From positions 248,001 through 312,000 of the forward strand of contig SCRD01000012.1 in the NCBI GenBank assembly GCA_004298155.1: a stretch of 64,000 bases of DNA, written 5' to 3'. A program made the position numbers and the translations under genes. The stretch's first letter is position 1. Every line of letters starts with the position of its first letter. This DNA comes from Acidobacteriota bacterium. GTDB lineage: Bacteria > Acidobacteriota > Terriglobia > UBA7540. This document shows, in pieces, positions 9,343-18,550 of this stretch. The notes under the pieces were generated by a model that was not told the origin of the DNA, ran no database searches, and saw only the letters and a program-made list of their open reading frames with translations.

Positions 9343-9525
9343 TCAGCAGCAGCGGCTCAGACGCGAATACTTCTCCCGTTGCCGTTGTTCGTAGAAATCC
9401 CTCCGGCCCAGAGGATTGCCGCCATCGGCAGTCACCCGCGCGCAGTAGCGGTCATAATCGTTCTCCCCGCTGACTTCGCGAATGTAGTTCCACAACGCGC
9501 TCAGCACAATTGATATTTGGACCAT
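9343..9525 (-). CDS. ybdD: YbdD/YjiX family small protein, CstA partner
   Basis: A 60-residue protein of the YbdD/YjiX (DUF466) family, recognised by NYIREVSGENDYDRYCA, GRRDFYEQRQREKYS and the terminal RCC. In many bacteria this short gene directly follows cstA or btsT and is thought to act with the transporter. Here it starts 19 bases after the cstA stop, with an AAAAGGAG ribosome binding site in that gap. The size is normal for the family. Confidence 0.9.
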   Translation of the reverse strand: MVQISIVLSALWNYIREVSGENDYDRYCARVTADGGNPLGRRDFYEQRQREKYSRLSRCC

Positions 9526-9544
9526 CGGTCGCGCGCTCCTTTTC

Positions 9545-11599
9545 TCATGCCTCTAATTGCGACAGCTCTGCGGGCGCTTCCTTGAGGGCTGGTTCCCTGC
9601 CCTCCACCACATAACTCCACCAGTGCCGTCCGGATTCGGCGAGTATCAGAACCACAAGCCCTGCAAACACGAGAGTAATCACAGCATCCAGGCGATTGTT
9701 GAAAATCAGCCTCTGCGTAGAAACGATCTGCGCAGCGGGGACCGCTCCGCCTGCAATCTGGCTCGACAACATTTGCGCGTGCGAGAGGAATCCGAGACGA
9801 GGGTCCGGGCTCCAGATTTTCTCATAGCTCGCCGTCATGGTCACGGCCACCAGCCAAGCCAGCGGCGCCAGCGTCACCCAGGCATAACGTGTCTTTTTCA
9901 TCTTGATCAGGATCGTTGTGCACACGCACAAGGCGATCGTGGCCAGCAATTGGTTTGAGATGCCAAAGAGCGGCCATAAACTGTTGATGCCGCCGAGCGG
10001 GTCTACCACGCCCTGATACAAGAAGTAACCCCACGCCCCAACTACAATCACGCTGGTCAGCGCCACGCCCGGATACCACCCCGTACGGCCCAGGGGTTTC
10101 CAAATATGCCCGAGAAGGTCCTGTAGCATGAATCGGCCCACGCGCGTGCCTGCGTCAAGCACCGTCAGTATAAATAGCGCCTCAAACATGATGGCGAAGT
10201 GGTACCAGAACGCCATCACTTCTGTCCCACCCAGCACGTTGGAGAAAATGTGGGCCATGCCCACCGCCAGCGACGGCGCTCCTCCCGTACGGTTAAAAAG
10301 AGTAATCTCACCCACCTTCGAAGCAAGGTCCGCCATAGCGGTCTGGGTTACTGGAAACCCCCACCCGGAAATTGTGGCCACGGCTTTACCTGCTGTCTCA
10401 CCCACAACTCCGGCCGGACTGTTGACGGCAAAATACACGCCCGGCTGCAGCACGCCCGCCGCGATAATCGCCATGATGCCTACAAACGATTCCATCAGCA
10501 TGCTCCCGTACCCGATCATTCGAGCGTGCGTTTCTTTGGTGATCAGCTTGGGCGTAGTACCGCTGGAAATCAGTGAGTGGAATCCGGAGATAGCTCCGCA
10601 GGCGATAGTGATGAAGCAAAAAGGAAAAATCTTTCCTGCAAAAATCGGCCCCGTGCCGTCGGCGAAGCGGCTGATGGCAGGCAGGTGCATCACGGGGCGC
10701 GCTGCCAGGATGCCAAGCGCCAGCGCCAGAATCGTTCCAAGCTTGACAAACGTTGAAAGGTAATCACGCGGCGCGAGCAGCAGCCACACTGGAAGAATGG
10801 AAGCCGCAAGCCCGTAAAGAATGATCATCCAGGCCAGCGCAGGACCGTTGTAGTTGAACCAGTGAGAAAGTGTGGTCGATTCGGCTACGTAGCGGCCCCC
10901 CACCACAGCAGCTATCACCAAAGCAACTCCAATGAGAGAACCCTCTAGGATCCGGCCGGGTCGTAGATAACGTAAATGGATGGCCATCAGGAAAGCGATC
11001 GGGATAGTAGCCGCAATGGTAAAAAGTCCCCACGGACTGCCCTTTAACGCGTTCACAACAACCAGGGCGATAACTGCAATGAGGATGATCATGATGAGCA
11101 GAACGCCAAAAAGCGCTGTCCACCCGGCTGTCGAGCCGATTTCTTCTTTGGCCATCTGGCCCAGCGACTTGCCGTCGCGCCGAATGGAGCAGAACAGTGT
11201 CACAAAATCCTGTACCGCGCCGCCCAGAACGCCGCCAATCAGGATCCAGAGCGTACCTGGCAGATACCCGAATTGCGCGGCGAGGATCGGTCCCACCAGA
11301 GGCCCCGGTCCGGCAATGGCGGCAAAGTGGTGTCCAAATACCACCCATTTGTTCGTGGGCGTAAAGTCGCGGCCGTCGTCTTTGCGCTCTGCGGGGGTGG
11401 CCCGCTTTTCATCCAGTTCAAGGACCCGGTAGGCTATGAAGCGACTGTAGAAACGGTATCCCAGCGCGAAAAGACATGCCGCCGCGGCCACCAGCCACAC
11501 GGCATTGAGCTGCTCACCCCGCGATGTGGCAATGATTCCAACGGCCAGCGCCCCCAGCCCTGCTACCAATAGCCAGAAAAGCTTCTCGATGATGCTCAT
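9545..11599 (-). CDS. cstA: CstA-family carbon starvation protein / pyruvate transporter
   Basis: A 684-residue polytopic inner-membrane protein of the CstA/BtsT family, which imports pyruvate and possibly peptides with protons. Family landmarks include the N-terminal [44 protein letters not shown] and [12 protein letters not shown]. About 16-18 hydrophobic segments are visible. An AGAGGCGC sequence precedes the ATG. It forms an operon with ybdD. No LytS/LytTR-type regulatory pair lies next to it, unlike the E. coli btsT and yjiY systems. Confidence 0.95.
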   Translation of the reverse strand: MSIIEKLFWLLVAGLGALAVGIIATSRGEQLNAVWLVAAAACLFALGYRFYSRFIAYRVLELDEKRATPAERKDDGRDFTPTNKWVVFGHHFAAIAGPGPLVGPILAAQFGYLPGTLWILIGGVLGGAVQDFVTLFCSIRRDGKSLGQMAKEEIGSTAGWTALFGVLLIMIILIAVIALVVVNALKGSPWGLFTIAATIPIAFLMAIHLRYLRPGRILEGSLIGVALVIAAVVGGRYVAESTTLSHWFNYNGPALAWMIILYGLAASILPVWLLLAPRDYLSTFVKLGTILALALGILAARPVMHLPAISRFADGTGPIFAGKIFPFCFITIACGAISGFHSLISSGTTPKLITKETHARMIGYGSMLMESFVGIMAIIAAGVLQPGVYFAVNSPAGVVGETAGKAVATISGWGFPVTQTAMADLASKVGEITLFNRTGGAPSLAVGMAHIFSNVLGGTEVMAFWYHFAIMFEALFILTVLDAGTRVGRFMLQDLLGHIWKPLGRTGWYPGVALTSVIVVGAWGYFLYQGVVDPLGGINSLWPLFGISNQLLATIALCVCTTILIKMKKTRYAWVTLAPLAWLVAVTMTASYEKIWSPDPRLGFLSHAQMLSSQIAGGAVPAAQIVSTQRLIFNNRLDAVITLVFAGLVVLILAESGRHWWSYVVEGREPALKEAPAELSQLEA

Positions 11600-12961
11600 G
11601 CGCCTCTTTCATATCCCTTGCAAGCAAGCGTTGTTTGGTTGCAGGTGTTTCCCAAAACGAAGAGACGCCCGCATTGTAACGTAAGCAATTGCGCGATGCG
11701 AGACCGTCGAAGACCTCTTTTGCAGCCTCGCCGCATTATGTATGCTTTATGCGAATGCAGCTCCTCGCCTTCTTTCACTACTTTCTGTGTCGTTGCCATC
11801 CGCCAGCCCTGCCCGTTGAAATCCAGTATCCGCCCTGGGCTAACCCGGTCGGTCGTTGCGAAAGTCCTGAGCGTGAACCCTGAGGGAGGCAGTAATTCGT
11901 TTGCATTGAAATCGTATTTAGTATCGGGGAATAACCGTTGCCCTAATTCGGAAATTTGGAAGAGACACCGTTCAAGTTTCGGTTTCAAAATCAGCCCCGC
12001 ATCAGAACAACCCGGCATGCCCCGAAGGCCAAAAACGCGCACAACGGCTTTCGCTGCGATTCTTTCACGAGACAAAAGGCATGACGCCAGTAGACTCACC
12101 GCTCACATCCGCGTCGCAACAAAACAAGATGGGCGTCACGGTTTTGGTGTATCAAATTGACACAGTCCTAACACGGAGAGCCCAAACGGCGAGTGCGCCC
12201 GTTTCCGGGTGGCGTCTAAAGGCCCGGCAGCCACCTGAGACAACTAGCGTAAGCATTTCATTCTGCAGCACCTGTGGTACGCAAGCGGAAACAGCAGGTA
12301 TGCAATCCGCGCCGTGCCAATCGGCTCTCATCCCGGAACGCTATTGGAAATCTTTCTTCGTTCATAATTCGTGCCTTACCGCGCGCCGCTGTCATTCAGA
12401 CGCAACGTTGTTGATTGCTTCTGTGCATTTGGCCCGGAAGATACCAGCCCTGAAGGTTCTCTGCGGAAAAGCGGGAGAAGCCATAGTTGAAAAGTGATGC
12501 ATCTGGTGCGCAAGGCTCTGCAATTTGTGATCCGAATTCATAGCGTTCCTCCTCGGGGATTTCCTTATTCCATCCGCTCTTCGCCGATAAACCATCGGGC
12601 GGATAATTTCACCCTTTGCTGCAATTGCCGAATTGAGCAAGCCCCGTAAACGCCTTAATGTCATCTTGTAGCAAATGCGGCCCAAAGCAGCCTTAACATT
12701 TTCAGTCTCAGGGGAAGCAGTTGTAATCGCAGTCACCCGCGGAGGGATGATGCCAAACATTTTAAATGAAGGATAGATTGCTTTTTCGAATAGGAGCCGG
12801 AAATCGAGCTCGTGGATACATAAGATCTCGGCCAATGCGACGAAGCCCAGGACCGAACGTGATTCGCAATAACGGCCTGTGTTCCTGACCATGTAACCCA
12901 GGAGCTCACTTTTGGAAGCTGATTAAACACCACACATCTCGAAAACACAATGGAGGGGTTC
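11600..12961. other. 1.36-kb gap without a convincing gene
   Basis: This is the longest stretch in the window with no supported gene. Open frames exist on both strands (for example 11596-12099 minus, 12081-12497 plus and 12392-12892 minus). Their translations are rich in Arg, Cys, Ser and His without domain-like patterns, and they overlap one another antisense. I found no RNA gene, repeat or strong terminator. It must hold the cstA promoter and probably that of the Flp-type pilin; decayed genes are also possible. Confidence 0.5.
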
Positions 12962-13429
12962 ATGAAGAAATTCCTTAAGAGATCATGGCACGAACAGAAA
13001 GGTCAGGATTCAGCGGAGTATGCTCTTATGTTAGTCCTGGTATCCCTGGCCGTCGTCGCAGTACTTCAAGTTATGGAAGTCACTTTGCGTAACACCTATT
13101 CGAGTACGTCTTCAACTATGGCCACAATTGCAGGACACGGCTCGGCCGCTGGATCGAGTCCGGCAGGCCAACCCACATCAGGGAGTGGATCTGGTTCGCC
13201 GGGTGAACCAGATTCTGGCGGTGCTAGTAGCTCGGGTAGTGGCGGTGGTTCGGGTAGCGGACAGAGAACCAGTGGGGGGCATGGGTCCGGCGGTAACCAT
13301 GGAAACAGCGGTGGACATGGATCAAGCATTGGTAATGGCTCCGGTGGCGGAAACGGCTACGGTGGTGGTAATGGCGATACCCATGATGGCCATCAGGATG
13401 GAAGCGGGAAGATCCGAAAAGGTCACTGA
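12962..13429 (+). CDS. Flp-type (type IVb) pilin-like protein with Gly/Ser-rich tail
   Basis: The N-terminal 50 residues match Flp/Fap pilins: a basic leader (MKKFLKRSWHEQK), then GQDSAEYALMLVLVSLAVVAVLQV with the conserved Glu-Tyr at the start of the hydrophobic helix. Instead of ending at about 60 residues like most Flp pilins, the protein continues with some 100 residues of Gly/Ser/His/Asn low complexity and ends in a short basic tail. I chose the ATG at 12962 because GGAGGGG lies just before it. No prepilin peptidase, Tad ATPase or secretin gene is nearby, so assembly machinery would have to be encoded elsewhere. It may be a surface-exposed or adhesive pilin variant. Confidence 0.7.
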   Translation: MKKFLKRSWHEQKGQDSAEYALMLVLVSLAVVAVLQVMEVTLRNTYSSTSSTMATIAGHGSAAGSSPAGQPTSGSGSGSPGEPDSGGASSSGSGGGSGSGQRTSGGHGSGGNHGNSGGHGSSIGNGSGGGNGYGGGNGDTHDGHQDGSGKIRKGH

Positions 13430-13835
13430 TCGTGGAGACTGACTTAGCGAAACGTCTCGTCCGTTTGCTTTATCACGACGGGTCGCCAAGCACCGTTGGC
13501 ATATCCCCGATTTAACGGAGATCGATGCCGCCGCGAGGATCCGTAACATGCTGAAAGAGTGATTTAACATTATTCGCCACACACGCGGATGCCACGAATT
13601 CCAGGCTGATGGGAAAAGGCCTTTTGGTCAGGCGATCAGGGTACCCATCAAGAGTATCCTCGGGTTGCGGTGTGCCACCGAATTCAGGCGAGTCTTTAGA
13701 GGAGAGAATTGGTTTCCAGCGACGGGCTGGATATCTTTGACCTTACTGATCCGGAACCAGCCCAGGTACGCGGAAAAGGAACGGCCAGTACAAAGGTTTC
13801 CACCGCACCTGTGTTGCGAATAAAGGATACGTAAC
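13430..13835. other. Gap without a recognised gene
   Basis: About 400 bases between the pilin-like gene and the three-repeat protein, both on the plus strand. I see no gene, hairpin terminator or RNA. The two genes may or may not be co-transcribed. Confidence 0.4.
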
Positions 13836-14942
13836 ATGGAGCTACATGGCAGGCAAATCTTCGCGATCTTCGAAAAACCCCTGGATCTAACGACGAAATT
13901 TGCTCTCGGCCTGGTTAAAGGAAATGGAGCCTCGTCGCATGGAGGGTCGCAGGACGGTTATTACAAGCCCTCTCCGTCAACTCATTCCCCAATAACTTCG
14001 AACCCCTTGATCCCGGCGTTTCTACTGCTGTTGGTCGGATTCCTCGTGCTCTATTCATCTCCAGTCAAGGACTGGTTGGAAAAGACGGATGGACTTCCGA
14101 CCCTGGTTCAGATGTTTTCGTTCTCTGGGAAGAAACAGATGTACGCCTTGCCAGAAGCCGGTGGGAACGTGGGTGTCTGGACAAGGAAGCAGTCCGGTTT
14201 CTATTACTGCCAGGGTGATACTCTTTTCGGTAATGACCCGGGGGAAATGATGACGCAGGATGATGCTCTGACGTCAGGCTACCGGCCCTTCGGCGGCGAA
14301 TACTGCGCGAATAGCCAGCAAATGGTGGCGGCTTCCGACGATTCAACATTCGGAAGCCAGCAACAGCCTGCCCAGGCAAATACGCCTATCCCGCAGGAGG
14401 GGTCGCTTGCCCAAATCCCGACGAAACCACCAGACATTTCAAAGACAGAAGCGGACATTAGAGTATGGGCGATTGAAGAGATTGGCTCTTACTATTGCCC
14501 AGGCGAAGTAATGTTTGGCAATGATCCGGGCAAGTTGATGTCGCAATCTGACGCTCTGATGGCAGGTTACCAACCTTCGGAAAGCCGCTGCACGAATGAC
14601 AATTCGATTGAGGCGCCCGCTGGCAATCTATCTCGAGGGTCTCAAATACCGGTTGCGCCAGCAGTGACCTCCCCGCCTGAACTGGGGTCGCTCGCTCCAC
14701 TTTCAAAGAAGCCACTGGATGTTCCAAAGGCCGAGGCCGTCGTGGAAGTGTGGGTGAAAGCGCAGTTCGGCTTTTATTATTGTCAGAACGACGTTCTGTT
14801 TGGGAACAAGCCGGGCCAGTTGATGACACAAGCAGCGGCCCTGGATTCAGGCTACCAACCCTCTGACAGCCGGTGCACCAAGAACAAGCCAACGCGCGCC
14901 GCCGAAATGTTCCCTGCACGGGCGTTCCCCGGAACGAGATAG
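13836..14942 (+). CDS. Membrane-anchored protein with three Cys-containing tandem repeats
   Basis: A 368-residue protein I cannot name. One hydrophobic segment at about residues 57-75 (PLIPAFLLLLVGFLVLYS) separates a short N-terminal part from a larger C-terminal part. The latter carries three copies of a roughly 43-residue unit at residues 114-157, 210-252 and 305-347. The pattern is VW-x6-G-x-YYC-x4-x2-FGN-x-PG-x2-M-x-Q-x2-AL-x2-GY-x-P-x4-C. Linkers of about 50 residues are also similar between units 2 and 3 (GSLA...K-P-D/L-x-K). Each unit has two Cys (YYC and a terminal RC or YC), hinting at a disulfide or metal site. The MTQ-x-AL-x-GYQP part recalls small Ada-like or thermonuclease-tail modules. 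A strong terminator follows the stop at once. Confidence 0.75.
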   Translation: MELHGRQIFAIFEKPLDLTTKFALGLVKGNGASSHGGSQDGYYKPSPSTHSPITSNPLIPAFLLLLVGFLVLYSSPVKDWLEKTDGLPTLVQMFSFSGKKQMYALPEAGGNVGVWTRKQSGFYYCQGDTLFGNDPGEMMTQDDALTSGYRPFGGEYCANSQQMVAASDDSTFGSQQQPAQANTPIPQEGSLAQIPTKPPDISKTEADIRVWAIEEIGSYYCPGEVMFGNDPGKLMSQSDALMAGYQPSESRCTNDNSIEAPAGNLSRGSQIPVAPAVTSPPELGSLAPLSKKPLDVPKAEAVVEVWVKAQFGFYYCQNDVLFGNKPGQLMTQAAALDSGYQPSDSRCTKNKPTRAAEMFPARAFPGTR

Positions 14943-15008
14943 GCCGAAACGTACAATATTTAATCCCTGTGCTGCCTTGGGTGGCACTTGTACGTTTTTT
15001 TCCGGCCT
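14941..15008 (+). terminator. Rho-independent terminator after the three-repeat protein
   Basis: AAACGTACAA (14947-14956) pairs perfectly with TTGTACGTTT (14988-14997). The hairpin is enclosed by AGGCCG/CGGCCT (14941-14946 and 15003-15008), with seven T at 14995-15001. The structure begins on the stop codon of the upstream gene. It isolates that gene from the paralogue-containing region downstream. Confidence 0.85.
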
Positions 15009-15300
15009 GCCGTATGATCGAGTGCATTCAAAAAATTGCGGGCGACTTGCCAAACCTTCTGAGTTCTGGCCTCCCAATCAATTTTGTCCATACACCTTGA
15101 GAGCCAGAAGGCGCTAGAATCACTTAAAAAAATCTCCGCGAGCCCGGGCGGAAGCCGGAACTGAGGTGGCTCTCGAACCGACAAAGTGCGCGCTTCAAAC
15201 TTTAGAAATGTATACAAAGCCCCGTTGGAAAAATCGCATTTCGCTGCCTCATTATCGACCGTAACACATTCAAACCATTAGGGATTTTGTCATGGCCAAT

Positions 15301-15350
15301 GGTAGTAGCACTATCGGGCGATTGTATAAGAAGGCAATTTACGTTTGAAT
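15301..15350 (+). promoter_or_regulatory. Conserved promoter motif, copy 1
   Basis: A 24-base block at 15301-15324 matches one at 18481-18504 in 20 of 24 positions. It runs into a -35-like TTGTAT (15322-15327), a 17-base spacer and a -10-like TTGAAT (15345-15350). The ATG follows at 15373 after a GGGAGGAAA ribosome binding site. The second copy has the same offsets before a paralogous gene, which argues for a shared activator site plus core promoter. Function is inferred. Confidence 0.6.
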
Positions 15351-15372
15351 CTACATGCGTAGGGAGGAAATC

Positions 15373-16374
15373 ATGGTCGGAGAACAAAGCCCGTTATCCA
15401 TAATTCCAAGTGAATGTTTCCGCTGGCGGCCTCGAGTGCAGTTCATAGATTCATTCAGGACAAAGGCCTTGGCAATTGATTATGCGTTCAAGCACGGTTA
15501 CAACCTGATCGTTGAACGCAATGAGGACCGTACAGCGATTTTTGACGTGCTTCTGGATATTGACGAGACTTGTACGGAAGGCATTAGCCTGGAATTATCA
15601 CAAACAGAAGAAGTGCTGATAGAGCCCGATATGCAAGGCTGGACAAGCCTCATGTTCCTGGCCCTCCTGGGCATTTGTAAGCGTTGCTGGACCGTTATAT
15701 GCCGTTCCTTTCGCAGTATCTGGAACAGGCACATCTATTGGGGCATCCGCGACCTCAAAAAGCACCGTGAATCTGCTGCAAGTTTCTGCTTTTCGCTCGT
15801 CGCACCGCGGTATCGCCATGTCGCCGGCCAGCGCCGCTGGGCGGATGTGCAATTCACTTTTCGCCAAGGGTTAAGCAACTCGTCATCAGTTGTTATCGGT
15901 TTCGCCCGGCAGTTTGCTTCTGCACTTGTTGTCACGTACCAGCAGGAGATCATTCCGTTCATTCGCCGTACCGCCAGCAGGTGCTGGTGGTCAAACTGTG
16001 CAGTCGCTTTTCGGCGCTGGGCGCACAGACACTCGCGAACTCCGGCATCTGATCTCTCCAAACGTTTTGCGGCCTCCATTGACAGCTTGTACACGAACGA
16101 AATTGCCCCGCGGCTGCGCCAGGTTATCGCCCAAAATCAGCAGGAAAGCATGCGAGACGGTGTTCATCGTGTCTGGAGGAGTTCGCTTTTGGCTTTTTCG
16201 AGCCTTGCCAGGCGGTTTGCCGCGGCGGCCGTCGTCTTCTACAACCCTGAGGTCGCCCCATTCATTTTGCACGCTGCCGGAAGCTTCCGGCGCGCTGAGA
16301 TCGGCGATGCTTATCTCCGCAGCGTTGAGGCGGTCACGAAGTCGCGCCATTCAAACACTTCTCAGCTTGGTTGA
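15373..16374 (+). CDS. Unknown-family protein with about 50-residue repeats (paralogue A)
   Basis: A 333-residue protein of an unrecognised family. Residues about 8-110 form a soluble N-terminal domain (IIPSECFRWRP, ALAIDYAFKHGYNLIVERN, AIFDVLLDID, IEPDMQGW). It is clearly related to the whole of the 114-residue protein at 18551. Residues about 130-320 contain roughly four degenerate repeats of about 50 residues, with the pattern F/L-A/S-R/K-x-FA-x6-Y-x2-E-I/V-x-P (examples FARQFASALVVTYQQEIIP and LARRFAAAAVVFYNPEVAP). The C-terminal part is rich in Arg, Trp and aromatic residues and may be amphipathic or membrane-associated. The ATG at 15373 follows GGGAGGAAA. A hairpin (GTTGATT/AATCAAC) spans the stop codon but lacks a T-run. 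Confidence 0.7.
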   Translation: MVGEQSPLSIIPSECFRWRPRVQFIDSFRTKALAIDYAFKHGYNLIVERNEDRTAIFDVLLDIDETCTEGISLELSQTEEVLIEPDMQGWTSLMFLALLGICKRCWTVICRSFRSIWNRHIYWGIRDLKKHRESAASFCFSLVAPRYRHVAGQRRWADVQFTFRQGLSNSSSVVIGFARQFASALVVTYQQEIIPFIRRTASRCWWSNCAVAFRRWAHRHSRTPASDLSKRFAASIDSLYTNEIAPRLRQVIAQNQQESMRDGVHRVWRSSLLAFSSLARRFAAAAVVFYNPEVAPFILHAAGSFRRAEIGDAYLRSVEAVTKSRHSNTSQLG

Positions 16375-16585
16375 TTACCGAACCAATCAACGACCTTCAG
16401 ACCATCTTGCTGGATTTCCATCCTCGGCTCCATGCCCTGAACTGACCGGGTAAAGCGTTACACAACAGCGTTGCACAACCTTGCCCGTGCCTGCTACCCT
16501 ACATCCCCAAAGTTTGTGTTATGGTAGTGCGTCGGCAAGAGCTTCGCAGGTAAGCGATTACCTATTTTCCACCCAACAGGTCAAA

Positions 16586-18349
16586 ATGCCAGGACTGACG
16601 AAACGAGCTTCCCACGGCGCGATTGCAAGCGCCAGGTTCATGATAGCGGCGTCTGTCATCTTTATGGCCATCCCTATGCTCGCCCAGTCGCCGCCGGAGA
16701 CGATCTACTACAACGGCATCATCGTCACAATGTGGCCGTCACATCCTGTGGTGGAAGCCGTGGCAATTAATGGCGGGCGGTTTACGTGCGTCGGCTCAAA
16801 CAAGGATGCGCTCCGTATGGCGGGCCCTGCTACTGTCAAGGTAGATTTGCACGGGCGATGCGTGTTGCCCGGGCTCATTGACAGCCACTGCCATCCCATA
16901 GAGGCGGCCCTTGGTGAGCGGGAAAGTGGGGTGCCACCGCTACACTCCATTGCCGATATTCAGGACTACGTTCGGCATCGAGCAGCGGAGCTGCCGCCCC
17001 GTCACATCATCCTGGTCCCTCACGTTTTTGTAACCCGACTCAAGGAGCGGCGTTACCCGACGCGCGCAGAGCTCGACGCGGCATCGGCAGACCGGTCAGT
17101 GATTGTGGACAACGGCTACGCTTCAGTGCTGAATTCAGCCGCGCTCAAAGACCTTGGAATCTCCAGCTCAACCGCCCAGCCTCCGGACGGAAAAATAATC
17201 AAGGACGCGGAAGGCAGGCCTACCGGCCTCATCCTTGGCGCTCCGGGACTCCTGGTGCGACTCAGGTTCACGCTGCCGGCCACACCCCAAGACTGTCTTT
17301 GGGCGCTCCAAACTATGTTGCATCACTATAATGAGGTGGGCATAACCAGCATCATTGACCGGGCCGAAGGGCCGCCCGGATTTCGCGCCTACCAGCAGCT
17401 TGACCGCGAAGGCAAGCTTACCGCCAGGTGCTACGTAACATATGCCATTGATGCGCAGGGTACGTCAGCCGATGTACGCAACACAGTCCTTCGAATCCCT
17501 TTCCTCACTGGCTGGGGAGACGATTGGTATCGTGTCGGATCTCTGAAAACTTTTGTTGACGGCGGTATCTGCATGGGGACCGCCTATCTTAGAGCGCCCT
17601 ACGGAACCAATACCTCGATCTATGGCTTCCAGGATTCGCATTACCGAGGTGTACTCCGTGTGCCGGAAGCAAACCTAGTTGCCATGGCGAAGACGGCGGA
17701 CGAACTCGGCTGGCAGATGACCGCACACACTACCGGCGGCGGCGCCACCGATCTTCTGCTGCAGGCCTATCAGGCGGCCAACCGCGAAAAGTCGATCCGC
17801 GATCTTCGCTTCACGGTAACCCACGGAGATTTCCCAGACCCTCACGCTATCCGGTTGGCTAAAGACCTCGGAGTCTCCTTCGATAGCCAGCCGGCGTGGC
17901 TCTACCTGGACGGGTCCGCCGTCAAAGACGTTTTTGGGCCGGCTCGAACGGCAAACTTTATTCCACTTGCCTCGCTATTTCGGGCCGGAGTTGTGGTGGC
18001 AGGGGGCTCCGACCACATGATCGGGCTTGATCCAAACACGTCAACCAATCCCTATAACCCCTTCCTGGGCATGTGGATTGCCATCACGCGGAATACCGTG
18101 GACGGCACCGTTATCAACTCCGCCCAGCGTATTAGCCGAGAGCAGGCCCTCCGGATGTACACGCTTAACGGGGCCTACCTCTCCTTTGACGAAAAAAAGA
18201 AGGGATCCATCGAACCCGGCAAACTGGCTGATATGGTAGTGATCTCGAAGAACTACCTCTCCTGCCCTGTTGATCAAATCAAGAGTATACAGGCGCTGCG
18301 GACCATCGTGGGAGGGAGGGTGGTCTTTGATCGTCTGCATTGGCAGTAG
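16586..18349 (+). CDS. Exported amidohydrolase family protein (YtcJ-like)
   Basis: A 587-residue member of the metal-dependent amidohydrolase superfamily (amidohydrolase 3/YtcJ type). The order is: signal peptide (ARFMIAASVIFMAIPMLAQ), a beta-sandwich start (YYNGIIVTMWPSHPVVEAVAI), and the metal-binding DSHCHP after VLPGLI. AHTTGGGATD and VTHGDFPD carry further metal-site histidines, SDHMIGLDPN carries the catalytic Asp, and the terminal SIEPGKLADMVVI closes the beta domain. I start at the ATG at 16586, just ahead of the signal peptide; the frame is open upstream to a TTG. The substrate is unknown. It lies between the two paralogous unknown genes and could have been inserted there or belong with them. 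Confidence 0.85.
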   Translation: MPGLTKRASHGAIASARFMIAASVIFMAIPMLAQSPPETIYYNGIIVTMWPSHPVVEAVAINGGRFTCVGSNKDALRMAGPATVKVDLHGRCVLPGLIDSHCHPIEAALGERESGVPPLHSIADIQDYVRHRAAELPPRHIILVPHVFVTRLKERRYPTRAELDAASADRSVIVDNGYASVLNSAALKDLGISSSTAQPPDGKIIKDAEGRPTGLILGAPGLLVRLRFTLPATPQDCLWALQTMLHHYNEVGITSIIDRAEGPPGFRAYQQLDREGKLTARCYVTYAIDAQGTSADVRNTVLRIPFLTGWGDDWYRVGSLKTFVDGGICMGTAYLRAPYGTNTSIYGFQDSHYRGVLRVPEANLVAMAKTADELGWQMTAHTTGGGATDLLLQAYQAANREKSIRDLRFTVTHGDFPDPHAIRLAKDLGVSFDSQPAWLYLDGSAVKDVFGPARTANFIPLASLFRAGVVVAGGSDHMIGLDPNTSTNPYNPFLGMWIAITRNTVDGTVINSAQRISREQALRMYTLNGAYLSFDEKKKGSIEPGKLADMVVISKNYLSCPVDQIKSIQALRTIVGGRVVFDRLHWQ

Positions 18350-18480
18350 CCTTCGGTCGTGGCAACAATGCTCACATACTATAGACACTACAGCACTAAG
18401 CTCGCAAGTATTCACCAGCCATTCTGCCAGGACCGCACCCCCCTAAAGGGGGAGAACCACTCCTCGAAGGCGCAATCGAA

Positions 18481-18530
18481 GGTTGTAGTACCATCGGACG
18501 ATTGCAAACATTTGCATATATTGGTTCAAT
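18481..18530 (+). promoter_or_regulatory. Conserved promoter motif, copy 2
   Basis: This is the counterpart of the motif at 15301. The 24-base block is at 18481-18504, TTGCAA at 18502-18507, a 17-base spacer, and TTCAAT at 18525-18530. It is followed by GGGAGGAAA and the ATG at 18551. Spacing from block to -35 and to -10 is identical in the two copies, while the DNA upstream of the block is not similar. Confidence 0.6.
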
Positions 18531-18550
18531 AGGCCTCGGGAGGAAACATT

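Noticed and set aside
11596-12099. Minus-strand open frame overlapping the cstA start by four bases, like a coupled gene
   Set aside because: The translation is rich in Arg, Cys and Leu with no domain-like pattern, lacks a good ribosome binding site, and an equally long antisense frame covers the same bases.
12392-12892. 166-codon open frame on the minus strand in the large gap
   Set aside because: The composition is not protein-like (scattered Arg, Ala and Met without hydrophobic periodicity), and no ribosome binding site or homology pattern is visible.
18438-18452. CCCCC-TAAA-GGGGG hairpin after the amidohydrolase gene
   Set aside because: The stem is short and no T-run follows, so it does not qualify as a terminator.
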